Source: Spisula solida | Lineage: Eukaryota; Mollusca; Bivalvia; Venerida; Mactridae | Assembly: GCA_947247005.1 (NCBI GenBank) | Contig: OX365953.1 | Span: 6,453,001 to 6,517,000 of the forward strand | DNA length: 64,000 nucleotides | Direction of reading: 5' to 3' | In this document: positions 23,292 to 35,074 of the stretch, one piece after another | How positions within the stretch are numbered: the first letter of the stretch is position 1 | Layout of the letters: every line of letters begins with the position of its first letter | Notes under the pieces: generated by a model | Told to the model about the DNA's origin: nothing | The model's database searches: none | The model's input: the letters and a program-made list of their open reading frames with translations, nothing else | Program-made: the position numbers and the translations under genes

Positions 23292-23554
23292 AGGGCTGGT
23301 ATTCACAAAGCATCTTAAGTGAAAACTTAAATATTTTGACTTAAGTTAATAATTTATGCAGCTCATATGTCCCGCAATTCGAGAAATAATCGATGTTTTC
23401 TTAATGATTATTGTAGCTGTTTACATAATGCTTCAAAACTATGTTAAATGTTAATCGTCTTGATTTTCTTGATAAGCTGATACACTTTAGAAAATTTTAA
23501 GGTTTTGAGAAATTTCTAAGTTTTCTGCTAAGATGCTTTGTGAATACCACCCCT
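23292..23554. mobile_element. 263-bp MITE with AGGGSTGGTATTCAC ends
   Basis: The terminal inverted repeat AGGGCTGGTATTCACAAAGC, extending into ATCTTA, is matched by GATGCTTTGTGAATACCACC plus CCT. A related but shorter element with GGGTGGTATTCAATATTGAT ends lies at 41.09 kb. Confidence 0.75.
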
Positions 23555-24974
23555 GATCTTTATATTGCTTTAGTACGTGACAAGACTTGCAAAATACTGT
23601 ATTTGTAAAATATCTGGAAGTTATTTTAATTAATTAATGTGTTGCAATGTAATTATGCGACTGATAGATAGATATTTTCAGTTGCATTTTAATAACAATG
23701 CTTTTAATTACGAAGTTTTAGTCGCAATAAGGATTAAGTAAATTTAAACAAAAACTGTTCCGACGGGCATAATATACCTTTATATACCTTTAATAGATCT
23801 ATGGTGTTAGTTTGTCACTTAGAGTGCCTATTAATTTTCCATAAATATTTGCCATGATATCCTAGCACGTGCGAACCTCGAAAAACAAGCAAGTGACATT
23901 TTTCGGGTCATACCTAGGTCAGATAATGAGGACGGATGCTGAAAAAAATTGCTCATGATTCTCACTCGTGAAAGTACGAAATCACGTGCTGTCCGAATAC
24001 TAACGGAACAAGTGCGTGCACAGTTCTTTCAGGTAGGGACGGACTACTTTACTTGCAGCGATTGCACGCACGAAACCGATCAGTTAAACATTTTATATTT
24101 TTAAAATGAAATAAACTATATAAAGTTGTATTTGAATGTTTAAATATTTATGTTGTGAAAGTGTCCAGTATTCTATTCAGTGGAAATAAAAATTTCGAAG
24201 GAATGAAGTAGGCCGGCTACATAATAAGGTAAGACCGATATTTACTTAAATGTAATTCGATCATGAGCCCACACTGAAACGGTATAATGGTGCCAACCCA
24301 CAGGGAGCGGAAACCGAAACATTTAAATTTAGCGACACTATTTTCTCAATTCATTGTAAATCATTCGTGACTAGAAATTCAGAAATTTTGTAAAAAGGTC
24401 GTAAATTTGTGGATTAAAGGTCTCAGTTCCAGTTTGAGTGCAAGTGTATGCCCAAGTACGCGCTAAGTAATAAATAAAGAGAATTTAATCATGTGATCAT
24501 CTTAATTAGTCGGTGGCATGATATTAAATAAGATGTCAGAGTGCTTGTTCTCTATCTATTATGTATCATAGTCAAATCAATCCTCATTCAATGAAGTGGT
24601 AGTAAAAAAGCGCACCCGGTGCTGTATTGCAGAAAGAGCACTTTTTCCAGTGCAGTATTGAAGTTATAGAGCACTCGTTTCCTCGGTTACTATGCTAAAT
24701 AGTTTATCATAAGTTTTCGATTTTGGGGACTGAAATAAATTTAATCGACACACATACCATGGTCTTCAGAAATCCAATGTCTTATTTTCTTGAGGTGCCC
24801 ATCATAGAGCTTGGTAAGTGGTATTTGGTGCCTTTCCTCAGGACTAGTTAAAAAAATGACCATTTATTAAATACCAAAATTCCATTGCTTTCTGACTAAA
24901 TTAGTCCATTTCTAAATGACAACAGTTTGAGCAGAACCGAAACATCTGATTAAAGTATTCTTTTGACAGATCAG
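23555..24974. other. No gene or repeat recognised
   Basis: No ORF of note and no obvious repeat. Scattered TCACGTG-like and CACGTGC words near 23.87-24.0 kb are noted without functional claim. Confidence 0.35.
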
Positions 24975-25240
24975 AACCGTACAGTAATTTGCGAAAACCG
25001 GACTTTCTTCATTTCACCATTTTGTTCATTGCTGCCCACACGTACATGTATATTATACCACAGGTGCTCGGCAGATTTATTTCATACCCCATAATAATAA
25101 AATTAAAAGACTTATAATATATGGACTTTTTGTACGGAAGTAATTTGCGAAAGCGGCCATTCTCATTTCACCGTTTTTTTCATTGTTTAACTACACAGGT
25201 GTCAGGCAGATTTATTTCATACTCCACGATAATAAATATA
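24975..25240 (+). repeat. Diverged tandem duplication of about 150 bp
   Basis: The words GTAATTTGCGAAA, CATTTCACC, TTGTTCATTG and GGCAGATTTATTTCATAC occur in the same order at 24.98-25.09 and 25.14-25.23 kb. The duplication directly precedes the palindromic 37-bp array. Confidence 0.6.
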
Positions 25241-25254
25241 AGATATAAGAATAT

Positions 25255-25709
25255 CGAACACAAACAAACGAAACCGTGACACATTTCATATCTTATAAGA
25301 TATGAAATGTTTCACGGTTTCGCTTTATCTTATAAGATATGAAATGTGTCACGGTTTCGCTTTATCTTATAAGATATGAAATATTTCACGGTTTCGCTTT
25401 ATCTTATAAGATATGAAATATTTCACGGTTTCGCTTTATCTTATAAGATATGAAATATTTCACGGTTTCGCTTTATCTTATAAGATATGAAATGTTTCAC
25501 GGTTTCGCTTTATCTTATAAGATAAGAAATGTTTCACGGTTTCGCTTTATCTTATAAGATATGAAATGTTTCACGGTTTCGCTTTATCTTATAAGATATG
25601 AAATGTTTCACGGTTTCGCTTTATCTTATAAGATATGAAATGTTTCACGGTTTCGCTTTATCTTATAAGATATGAAATGTTTCACGGTTTCGTTTGTTTG
25701 TGTTCGACT
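25255..25709. repeat. 37-bp palindromic minisatellite enclosed in an inverted repeat
   Basis: Eleven copies of a 37-bp unit (CACGGTTTCGCTTTATCTTATAAGATATGAAATRTTT, split here: CACGGTTTCGCTTTATC, then TTATAAGATATGAAATRTTT) recur exactly every 37 bp; CACGGTTT lies at 25313 and at 25683, ten periods apart. Each unit contains the self-complementary core ATCTTATAAGAT. The first junction is a 28-bp perfect palindrome. The array is bounded by CGAACACAAACAAACGAAAC on the left and its exact reverse complement on the right, so the whole block can fold back. Confidence 0.9.
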
Positions 25710-25734
25710 GAGACATTCGTAAGTGCGTTGTGAC

Positions 25735-26030
25735 TCTGGTTTTTTCCCTGCCAGATCGGCCAATGACTTCCGGCTTCGAGGGAAGAAACAGCTATGTGAT
25801 ACATGTACAATGAATCCAGATGCGATACCCTAGCTACTTCAGAATAGATTCATTGGTTCTTTAATGCGTCCGGTGCATAGCATCGATTCACTCTAGACTA
25901 GACATGGGTTACCGACAGTGCCATTTAGTTAAAGACGCGTTTGAGAAATAACTTAAACTTATTAGTGTCACGGTCGAGAATCGAACCGGAGACTTTTCGA
26001 GACTTATCCACTCGGCCGAAGTGCCACTCT
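25735..26030 (-). mobile_element. tRNA-derived SINE-like repeat
   Basis: On the minus strand the region carries an A-box/B-box-like pair ending with GGTTCGATTCTCGACCG (25.96-26.03 kb). Its body (CGGCCAATGACTTCCGGCTT, GGGAAGAAACAG, TTCATTGGTTCTTTAA, GTCCGGTG) is shared with 49.09-49.25 kb. It is a repeat, not a functional tRNA: the acceptor stem does not pair. Confidence 0.55.
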
Positions 26031-26464
26031 TGAGATGTAATTAAACTTATGCCAGATTCCGATTTTTTTTCTTCGTGGTCGGAGCAGGTATTTCAGTCTG
26101 ACAGTGGTCCAATCGGCTATCATTCTGAGAGGCTTCTCCTAATCAAACTCTAATTAGCCCTGACAAAACGGTGTAAATATGTAAGATAACCTAAGATTTG
26201 CCAAAAATTCCAGGAGCAGGCTCTATACCCCGGTCCCACCATCTGAATCCGCGCATGAAACTATGTGTCGGTCACATACAGGCTTATTTAATATAAGCTA
26301 CTGTACATGAACACTGAACATATGTATTAGCCTATGTCGACGATAGACCATACAAGTATGATATATGTACCATGACAAAACAATTTTGGCGACTTAATTA
26401 TCATGGGAGCCAATTTCGTATCATTGTTGTTCAGTAAGGGTATAATTTATTAAAAAGCCGGTAC

Positions 26465-26669
26465 TATAGTCCGCCCAGGATAATGTGATAGGCGGGAAAA
26501 TTTGGTATATTCCACAAAGGTGGATTACAATTATGTACACCAATTGATGTTTTGAGTACAATACTGACCTTATCTGTTTATTTAAGTGATTTGTAAAACC
26601 TATTTTGCCACAGTTGACCAAACCGATTCATGTTTGTAAACATCACATTATCCTGGGCGGACACTATAT
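26465..26669. mobile_element. 205-bp MITE with GTCCGCCCAGGATAATGTGA ends
   Basis: TATAGTCCGCCCAGGATAAT on the left pairs with ATTATCCTGGGCGGACACTA on the right. A solo related word (CCAGGGCGGAC) lies near 27045. There is no ORF beyond repeat read-through. Confidence 0.75.
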
Positions 26670-26787
26670 AGATAAACCACAATCAATCGGGCGTAACTGT
26701 ACTTTTAGTAATGAAATAATCCAGGTAAAAGGGGTGCATTTTACTAATCAGAATAGACACACATATTCGAAAGTGTGATTTACATCT

Positions 26788-26872
26788 TCCTCATTGGCGC
26801 AGTTGGGTAAGCTACTGCTTACAGATGCAAATCAATATTTTTGGCTTAGGTTCGAATCCCACCCACCTAGAC
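26788..26872 (+). other. tRNA-like sequence (SINE head or tRNA relic)
   Basis: TTGGCGCAGTTGGGTAAGC resembles an A-box/D-arm, and TAGGTTCGAATCCCACCCAC a T-arm/B-box. The spacing is too long and the acceptor ends do not pair, so it is not a functional tRNA gene. Confidence 0.45.
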
Positions 26873-27177
26873 TATTTTTTTAATTTTGATAAACAAAAAT
26901 TGTGCGTGCATATGTCTTATATCCATATCTAACATATATAGATTTCCTTTGTATTTTGATACACTGAAAACATTCCATTGAAATTAATGATAAAAATACT
27001 TTGTAATTCAACCCGATTGTCATCCGAGCAATGTTAAAATGTATCCAGGGCGGACGAAAATTAATATAATTGAAACAAACCGAATGTTTACTAAACATAA
27101 AAAATAGTTTTATCATTAACAAAGTACAATATAATATGAAATAAACATTTATTACTGTATTATATTTTTAAAAAATG

Positions 27178-27268
27178 TATAACAGCGGATTCGAACCCAC
27201 GACCCATATAATAAAATATGTAAAGTTTTTTATGTATAGACCATGTTAACCACTAGGCCACGGTGTCA
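27178..27268 (-). other. tRNA-like sequence on the minus strand
   Basis: Read on the minus strand: GTGGCCTAGTGGTTAACATG (A-box-like) and GGGTTCGAATCCGCTGTTA (B-box-like), with about 40 AT-rich bases between them. The anticodon stem is not convincing. Probably a degraded SINE head. Confidence 0.45.
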
Positions 27269-27411
27269 ACTTGACTGTTAACGTGAGTTTTCTTATATTT
27301 GTCGATAATATATCAGAAAAATAACGGTAAATATCGTTTCAACCTTAGCAAATGGACTAGTCCAAAGGTCATATTTCGAAGGTCGTTGTACATCTATAGT
27401 AATTCATAACT

Positions 27412-27630
27412 GTAGTCCAGTCAGGATAAAAATCCAGTGACGCAGCGGTTGAGTCCACTATAACGGTGTAAAACCAATTATAAAGGCTTATACTGTACCA
27501 ACAACTATAATTACAATGCTAAACTAACAAACTAAACTTCGCTCTACCTGTTTAGACAATGGTTGTGATTTTTTGCGTACACATAAACTGCAACGTCACT
27601 GTCACAATATCCTAACTGGACTATAGCTAC
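27412..27630. mobile_element. MITE with TAGTCCAGTYAGGATA ends
   Basis: TAGTCCAGTCAGGATA near 27414 is the inverse of TATCCTAACTGGACTATAG near 27607. The interior is AT-rich and non-coding. Confidence 0.65.
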
Positions 27631-29146
27631 TGTATTTTGTTTGTTTGTTTAAAATATTTGGATTAGACCTAACATAAAATTATTTGTTTAATAGTACCCC
27701 TTACGATAAACCATTGTACAGAGTTTATTAGAAACAGTGAGGAGTATATTTAATGATACATGTATATACGTGGGACGTTCAAAAATAAACAGGACTGGGG
27801 CCCTCACGGGTACAGTTTTCATTTTTATAAAATATTATTACATAATATCACGGTGGGGAAACCACGTGACCAAAAGTGGTGCAGTGCACGATTTTCGACT
27901 CAAAATAACGTCGACTCAGGTAGGTTTTTTCACTCTAACTTCTTTGATACACCATTGTTTTTAGTCAGATAGCGCGCATAAACCCCGCGATTGAAAGCGG
28001 TTTCATTGGCTTTATGGATCTTGATGCAATTCTACTCCGTTTTTATGTAATCCTTGCCCAACCGATTCCAAATTTGTGAAATGTTTAGATAACGTACACT
28101 TCAGTTCGCAAATTATGCATCTAGCACAGCTTCTGTGGCAAATATTCTGTCAAATTATGGATTAAATGGAAGCTAGTTATTATTCTAAGCAGTGTGTGAA
28201 ATATAAAATATGCCTCTGAAGAAACTTTGGAAATATCAACATACGAAGGGTTTGGTAACGTACACTTTGCCATATTTCTGAAGGTAACGTACACGTAAAA
28301 TGTTTCATTTCTAACAATCGAACTGAATACTACAATTTAACTCGTCGATTAATAAATAGTTTATAGGTAAGCCCGACTGAATACAAACAAATAATCTATA
28401 CCCGCATAAACATGTTGTTTATTCACAAATACAAAGTTTTTGAAGTCATATATTTGCAATAACAAATAGGCCTACTCGAGGATTTTTTGCTTTGAAATGT
28501 GGACTGTATATATAGAGCGGTTAAAGTATTGTGTATTATTATAACATGGTGAGATAAACATCACTAGATCTATAGATAGAATTGGACCTCTTAGCCGTAA
28601 CCTTCGAATATTTACTATATAAAGTATATAGCTAAAAGTGCAGTCACGACTCAATACTCGTCTTCGATCTATAAACATCAATACTTCTAGATGATATATC
28701 TATAGTCTGCCGACGACAACACTACAGTTACTTTTGTTTACAAATGCAAATAAAAATGTATTGTGATTTATAGTCATTTTCGTTAGAAAACAAAGGATTT
28801 TGTTATCATCGAACTATATAGATGTTGATCGAAAACGAGTAATGCGTCATGACTGAATTTTCATATAGTTTATACCCAAAGGTTCTATAGATCTATATCT
28901 ATCTTCGTAATACACGCGAGTAATAAACATTCAAATGAGGCATATACAAGGGCGAGTCACTTTATTTATGTATTATACACATTGTCAAAAATGTAAAAGA
29001 ATAAATTTTTAGAATAAAATAAATTTTACATCCAATTACGAGCGTTCTTGGGCATATATAAGCACACAATAACAGATGTACACGAACATTAGAGCTATAA
29101 CCATAATTAAACATGACGATGGGTGCGTTAACCGCGGGTATGAATA

Positions 29147-29345
29147 AAATCGGGACGAAATGTACTTACGGAACATCTGACAACTACAGTCGTTTCGGCT
29201 AATTCTGCGCTGTTTTTGTGCATGTTTGTTACTTATAAAAAGTCTTACCATCACAAAAACGGCATCGGATTACGAATAAGATTGGGACGAAATGTACTAA
29301 CGGAACATCTGACAACTACAGTCGTTTCGGCTAATTCTGCGCATC
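29147..29345 (+). repeat. 131-bp spaced direct duplication
   Basis: GGGACGAAATGTACTWACGG, then AACATCTGACAACTACAGTC and GTTTCGGCTAATTCTGCGC, occurs twice, about 131 bp apart. 'taattctgcgca' then appears a third time at once. Confidence 0.7.
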
Positions 29346-30224
29346 GGGTAATTCTGCGCACCTTAATTTGCATATTGTAAGATTATTGAAAATGCTTTCC
29401 ATAGAATCAATGCATGGGTAATAGGTTGATACCCCCTGACCCTAACTTTGGTATTTAGAGTCTTATATCATGGGTCAACGTGCTCGCGGTATAATTCTCT
29501 ACACTTACCGAAATCATCTTGGTTTAGTTTATTTACACCATGTTATAATATATTTTCAGCTCTGCAAGTCAGAACTTCTTCTAGAAACCTTTGATACAGT
29601 ACCGACCAAAGCTCGATCATGATCAACAGTAGTTGATCAAAAAACATGTAGGAAGATTTATCAACACCAGAAGTGGACTTGATCAAAATTTCACCAGCAC
29701 CATTGAATGGCCTCAAACATTATGTATACAGTGCTGGTACAAGCACACATCTTGACAGTTCGATGACAACACATGGTTTGAACATAACCAATAGTCTATA
29801 TTAACAGTTCCAAGGGTTTCAGTGTAAACCCGCAATCTACGATAAATAATGAACATCCCATAGTTGGTCACCCAGCAGACAAGCAGACATTCGCAGTATT
29901 TTCAAACTTGGTGCACGTGTGATGGTTATGAATAATTTACCTCAAAAATCACACGGCATTGTCAAGAAATATACCAAGCCCGTCAAGGCGTGTTCACGTT
30001 GAAACAGTTGACCTGGTGATATCCTGTGGCTAGTTTCTGTCACTTGTTAAAAGGGACGTAGTCGATTCGTTTTGAATCAAATAATCTGTGCGAACACATT
30101 GTGGTACTTTATTTTTGCCGATACTTCATTATACACCTGTTGAAATCTCTATGTAGATGTTTGGAGGTAGGAACGGGTAATATTCTTCCTGTTCTGTCAA
30201 ACTTTGACCAGAAAATTGTCAATG

Positions 30225-30375
30225 TTGATTTTAATCCACATGTGGAGATGTTGGTGGTTCCTTGTGGAAAGGACTTTAAGGTAATGGCAAGTCATACCAT
30301 TCAATAAAATTTTCCAATCATGTTGATTTTCTTCCACAGGTGGTAAGGTTGGTGTTACCTTGTGGAAAGGTATAG
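30225..30375 (+). repeat. Diverged tandem duplication of about 96 bp
   Basis: 'gttgattt', 'ccacatgtgga' / 'ccacaggtggta', and TTCCTTGTGGAAAGGAC / TACCTTGTGGAAAGG recur once at a distance of about 96 bp. The small ORFs across them are not supported as genes. Confidence 0.5.
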
Positions 30376-31457
30376 AAAACATGCCAGGAAAACTTGTTAG
30401 GTGAATCGGCTGCTGTAAATGACATTTAGACAACAATATTTAAACACTCTAAGAAAGTATTATTTATTCAATGTATGTATGTTTTGTTATTACCGTACAG
30501 TATATTTGTATATAAAATGCACTTATTAAACCAAAATAAAATATTGCGTTTAATAAGTATAATTACTGTCTGTTGATATATATCCTACTTTAACACTATC
30601 AGAATAATGCACATTTCTACACTCCACCATTTTTATCTAGGTTCTCTAACCAGATCAGGTTGGTTTGTAATCCAACTGACAGCCTGCTATCAAAGAATAG
30701 CGGCTGTGGTAGAAAACCATTGGTAGAAATTATGTTATTGAAATTGCAAAACAAACTATAGCCCGAAACAAATTAACCTAGTCCTCGACCTTTAAGCATT
30801 AAGGTTTTTGTGCAGAATAAATCAAATTTTGCAAGAAAGTCATGCCTTGTTGAAGGTGTATAGAATTAGTTTTATAAAACCTCATATACATTCATTATCT
30901 TAATCGCTGATAAAAACAAAGGCAGACATTAAATTATAGCTGAGCAATCAACTGTTAAATTATGCAATGAAATAGAAAGTTTGAGGATCAAGTTAATTTG
31001 TTATATATCTCTTAGTCTGGAATTACTAGAATGTCTGTACCTTCAGCTTGGAAGGTAGAAAGTACTCTGAAGTGCTGTCACAGATAGAAAATAGTATCAA
31101 ACTTCTGACAATTGGAAAAAGATCTTAAAAGTCAACATTCACCATTAACACAGGGAACTTGAAATCTGTACTACGTAGTCAAGAGACTCAACTGACTCGA
31201 CAGTGTTTCTACCCTCATTTCATCATGAGCCGATACATAAAATTCATGAAAACATCACATTTTTATCAGACAATGAATATACATTTTTAGTTTTACAATA
31301 ATAGCACAATTAACACTTTACTCCATATATGACTATATAAGACTAGTTTAACTGTATACACCATATACACTGAATTACATAAATGAATAGACAATCCCCT
31401 TTAATAAAACGTTGCACTTCATATCCATTGCCACCAGGGTAAGAGAGAATCCATTTT

Positions 31458-31745
31458 ATGCCCCCCTATCGATAGATGGGGAGGCATATAGTGATTCACC
31501 TGTCCGTCCGTCCGTCTGTCCGTCCGTTCGTCCGTCCTGGTTAACCCAAATTGACCGTTTCTTCTAGCATTAATATGGCTTGCTACAAAGCTTTCATACT
31601 TGCATGGATGTTGTGTATGACCACTCTTCACACGCCAGTATCACCTAACCCCATTTTGACCTTCACCTTGACCTAATTTTGGACTTAGACTTATTTATGG
31701 ACAAGGCTTCCACAGGGGGCATAATCGTTTATTGAACGCAGTCTT
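31458..31745 (+). mobile_element. Helentron-like hairpin-ended element inside the 4.9 kb region
   Basis: The 5' hairpin ATGCCCCCCTA...GGGGAGGCAT is followed by TATAGTGATTCACC and (GTCC)n. It ends GGGGGCATAATCG, then CGTTTATTGAACG (possible 3' stem), then cagtcttgtttt. The layout is the same as at 9.65 and 10.85 kb, with a different stem sequence. Confidence 0.6.
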
Positions 31746-32834
31746 GTTTTCTTTTGTATGTCGGAACAGAAGTATGGGTACTAATTTCAGATCTTCTGTC
31801 AGAAATAATCAAATTTGTTTGTTCAGACGACTGTACATGTGTTTGTAAATGAGACCATGACCAGTCGTCATTGCGCTGGAATTTCATGTAAACTGTTTTT
31901 CGGTTTCCTGGCATACTCCGGTCGCTCATGAAGATCTGCCTCTCCTAAAGATTACCTCTTCTTCAGAGTAGTAGATCACTAGTTGGTATAGGTCTGATTG
32001 AACCTGAAATGAGAAGTAACACGAATAAGTTAATCCTTGATCACACATATACAGCCTTGACAAGCTTGCTGTCTCGAAGTGGCTGCTTTTTAACATCTGA
32101 CTTTCCAGCCTGGCTGAGTGTGCATAACGGGAAAGTAATTAAGTAAGTAAGTACAATCAGTGCTGATATAGAGAGTTAACATTATTGACATAGACATCAA
32201 CGTCAGGGCCAGAAAAGTCAACTGAAATGACACTAAATAGATTTTAACTATACTATTTACTTTACTTAACCCTATATATTTCAATTATAAAAAAGAATTT
32301 GTAAGTGCACGTTACCTTATGAAAGATCGCGTGTACGTTACCTTCAGAAATATGGCAAAGTGTACGTTACCAAACCCAGCGTATGATGATATTTCCAAAG
32401 TTTCTTAAGAGACATATTTTATATTTCACACACTGCTTAGAATATTAACTAGCTTCCATTTAATCCATAATTTGACAGAGTATTTGCCATAGAAGCTGTG
32501 CTAGATGCATAATTTGCGAACTGAAGTGTACGTTATCTAAACATTTCACAAATTTGGAATCGGTTGGGCAAGGATTACGGAAAAACGGAGAAGAATTGCA
32601 TCAAGATCCATAAAGCCAATGAAACCGCTTTCAATCGCGGGGTTTATGCGCGCTATCTGACCAAAAACAATGGTGTATCAAAGAAGTTAGAGTGAAAAAA
32701 CCTACCTGAATCGACGCTGTTTTCGGTCGAAAATCGTGCACTGCACCACTTTTGGTCACGTGGTTTCCCCACCGTGAATATGGAATCGGAATTAATTTAC
32801 GAAAATTCGATATCTGATTTATCGAGTTACATTA

Positions 32835-33015
32835 TCACGTCCTCTCATAATAGTCTATTTTGAAACCATAGTAACACGCACCCGGCGCAGTCCACCAATT
32901 ACCACTAATGGTGAATACGCAATGGTGTGTATCTTTAGTGCTATCATATCGTTTGTTTTCAAACTTCGCCGTAACATTACATGTTACACGTTGGACGATG
33001 TCAGCAGCACTACAT
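32835..33015 (-). CDS. Possible terminal coding exon, Cys/Trp-containing, family unknown
   Basis: On the minus strand a long pyrimidine tract ending in caaatag precedes 180 open bases that end in TGA at 32835-32837. The translation contains four Cys, the words C-N-V-T and T-I-S-G-N-W-W, and ends K-I-D-Y-Y-E-R-T. One N-x-T sequon and the cysteines suggest a secreted or extracellular domain. Codon use looks coding rather than random. No upstream exon could be found within 2 kb towards the TRIM gene, so this may be an exon of a gene with a long intron or a relic. It lies just outside the right arm of the 4.9 kb inverted-repeat region. I do not recognise the family. Confidence 0.35.
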
Positions 33016-33329
33016 CTATTTGAAAAAAAAAATAGATTTGAAGATCTCACAACACCATACAATTCATTTTGTTGATAATGTGTTTATAAGGTTAAATTCT
33101 AACGGATGAGATATGGAGTTCTATCCGAGATATAAAACCTATATCAGTCACTGGTTATCACATACAATGTGACTGATATAAGCTCCGCCCCCTCACAGGG
33201 ACTACTTTAATTTTACCCAAAACTCAAAACTAAACTGTCCGCAACTTTTTTATTACCTACTGAACGGAAACATGCCATGTAGGGGTTCATATTCCTAGTT
33301 AGACCATTTCCTACAAAGATGCAATATTT

Positions 33330-33530
33330 ATGGATGGTTAGGTTAAAGTCAACTAAATTATTATTTATCCAGAACTGGATAACTTTTGGTTAACTTTAAC
33401 CAACTTTGGATAAATGGTTTTATACAAATCGTTAACCAACTTGGATAACTTAACCAATTTGGTTAAAGTTAACCATTGATAAGTTATCCAAACTGGTTAA
33501 CTTTAACCAACGTTTATACAATTGGGTGCA
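33330..33530. repeat. Self-complementary GGTTAACTTTAACC-rich repeat
   Basis: GGTTAACTTTAACCAA and its reverse complement, mixed with GGATAACTT / AAGTTATCC, recur about six times in 200 bp. The block can fold on itself and is probably a palindromic MITE. Its borders are not clear. Confidence 0.5.
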
Positions 33531-33539
33531 GCAGACAAG

Positions 33540-35074
33540 CATTAAATAAAAATAGTATTTGTTAATATTTTCACTCGCGCTACGCGCTCTTGAAAATATT
33601 GAATTTTATCACTACATGATGAGATAGAAACATATTCAATCAAAACAAACCAATATCCTCTATGTATTTCTGACATGCATCCCCATTAGCATTCTTCTAA
33701 TTACACTTACACACTTGGAACCTCATAGTTTGATAAAACGCATGCTATTATCATTGGGAGTTTAAACACGGTAACCTTTAACACAAAACTAATGTTCCTT
33801 ATACACATGTTACTATGAGACATACATGTATGTAATCTTATACCTCATTTATGTATGTATAAAAAACTATAACATGTTTTAATTAATGTTTGACGTCATC
33901 TTGAGGAATAATTTATTGTTTATTTTTGTTGTCGTCTCGTTATGTCCGGGAAGAGTTTTATAGTAACGTTAGCGAAATCGATTAATCAGGTCAATCACTT
34001 GTTTACATAAATTGTGTTCATAAACATTGCGATTTCTCTTATTAATGTCTTATTTTATTACATATAATGTTTATTAGTACGTTGTTTACTACATAAGATA
34101 TTGGTTTCCACTGATTTATTTTTATAAAAATACAATGTTATGATATTTGAATGTTTGTATTCAAGTGATAGGCCAGATTGAACGAACTCTACAACTAATG
34201 ATTAATAATGCCAAATGCGAAAACTAGTATAAACCCTCGACGTCTATTTTATACTGATAAACCTGTCATAAGGAACCAGCCAAGGGACAGGTGAAGGGTA
34301 CTACATACATGCGTGTTTAAAATCAGTGCGTGCGCGGATGTGTACGCGCGCGTACCATAATATGAAGTTTATGTAATACAGATTTATTTAAAATGCGTAT
34401 TGGTACGTGCGTGCGTGCGTTCGCGTGCGTTCGAGTGTGTAAGAATGCATGTGTGAAGATAAAGTTTATGAATGCCATGTACGTATTTGTGATAGTGTGC
34501 GTAAGTATGAGATACGGTGTGTGAACGTATGCCGGATGTGTGTAGTAGTATGCGTACTGAATTTCGGTGAGGGGGTAATGTAATGCCATAGTTTTAATTA
34601 TTATATTACTCAATTATTATGTAACTAATATGATGTCCATGTTACATGTTTGTAAACTGATGGGCAAAAAATGCCTAGAATGGTTTTCGAAAAAAAGCTA
34701 TACAAAACAAGTATAGACTGTGCAGGAACAGTAACTCGTGTAGGTGTACCAGACTACCATGTTATACAGAGTTGTAGAACTTACATAAGAAAACATGCCA
34801 CTGAAGAAAATGAATACTATCTTTAAATAATATCATATCGTGTTACTGAATAATCACATTCGTTATATTATACATTGTAAACCATTCGACCATTTTCACG
34901 GTGATCTGTTCTTTTCATTATGTTTCCGTGACCCGATTTTTGAGCAACGTATCTTTTAAAACCCGCTTTACATAATTGTTTAAATGTTCTAATTCCTGTA
35001 AAGGCGTCAGTTTGGTAAAATTAATGATCAAGATTTATAATAAACAAACTAAAGGGGAATGAATTGATATCAAA
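33540..35074. other. Upstream region of the TRIM gene
   Basis: No exon is recognised. About 34321-34560 is rich in alternating purine-pyrimidine (GTGCGTGCGT, CGCGCGCG) that could adopt Z-form. A T-rich stretch and AATTTATAATAAAC occur shortly before the TRIM start codon, but no TATA box or initiator can be assigned. Confidence 0.35.

Larger units (their letters stand above)
27846..32780. mobile_element. 4.9 kb region bounded by 450-bp inverted arms with GTAACGTACAC motifs
   Basis: The left arm 27846-28295 and right arm 32329-32780 are inverted copies at roughly 90% identity by eye. They start ATATCACGGTGGGG / CCCCACCGTGAATAT and share, for example, CGCGCATAAACCCCGCGATT and GGTAACGTACACTTTGCC. 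GTAACGTACAC (or GATAACGTACAC) occurs three times per arm at intervals, as transposase-binding sites often do. The interior holds no transposase ORF, only smaller repeats (29.15-29.34, 30.23-30.38 and 31.46-31.75 kb). It could be a decayed transposon or an inverted segmental duplication. Confidence 0.6.

Noticed and set aside
26788..27268. Two possible tRNA genes
   Set aside because: B-boxes are good but acceptor stems do not pair and the inter-box distance is wrong; treated as SINE heads or relics.
27846..32780. CRISPR-like or regulatory array of GTAACGTACAC
   Set aside because: Only three spaced copies per arm, irregular spacing, mirrored in the inverted arms; this fits transposon subterminal motifs, and the genome is eukaryotic.
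34323..34613. 96-codon minus-strand ORF rich in His/Thr/Arg
   Set aside because: Produced by a purine-pyrimidine alternating (GTGCGT-like) tract; low complexity.
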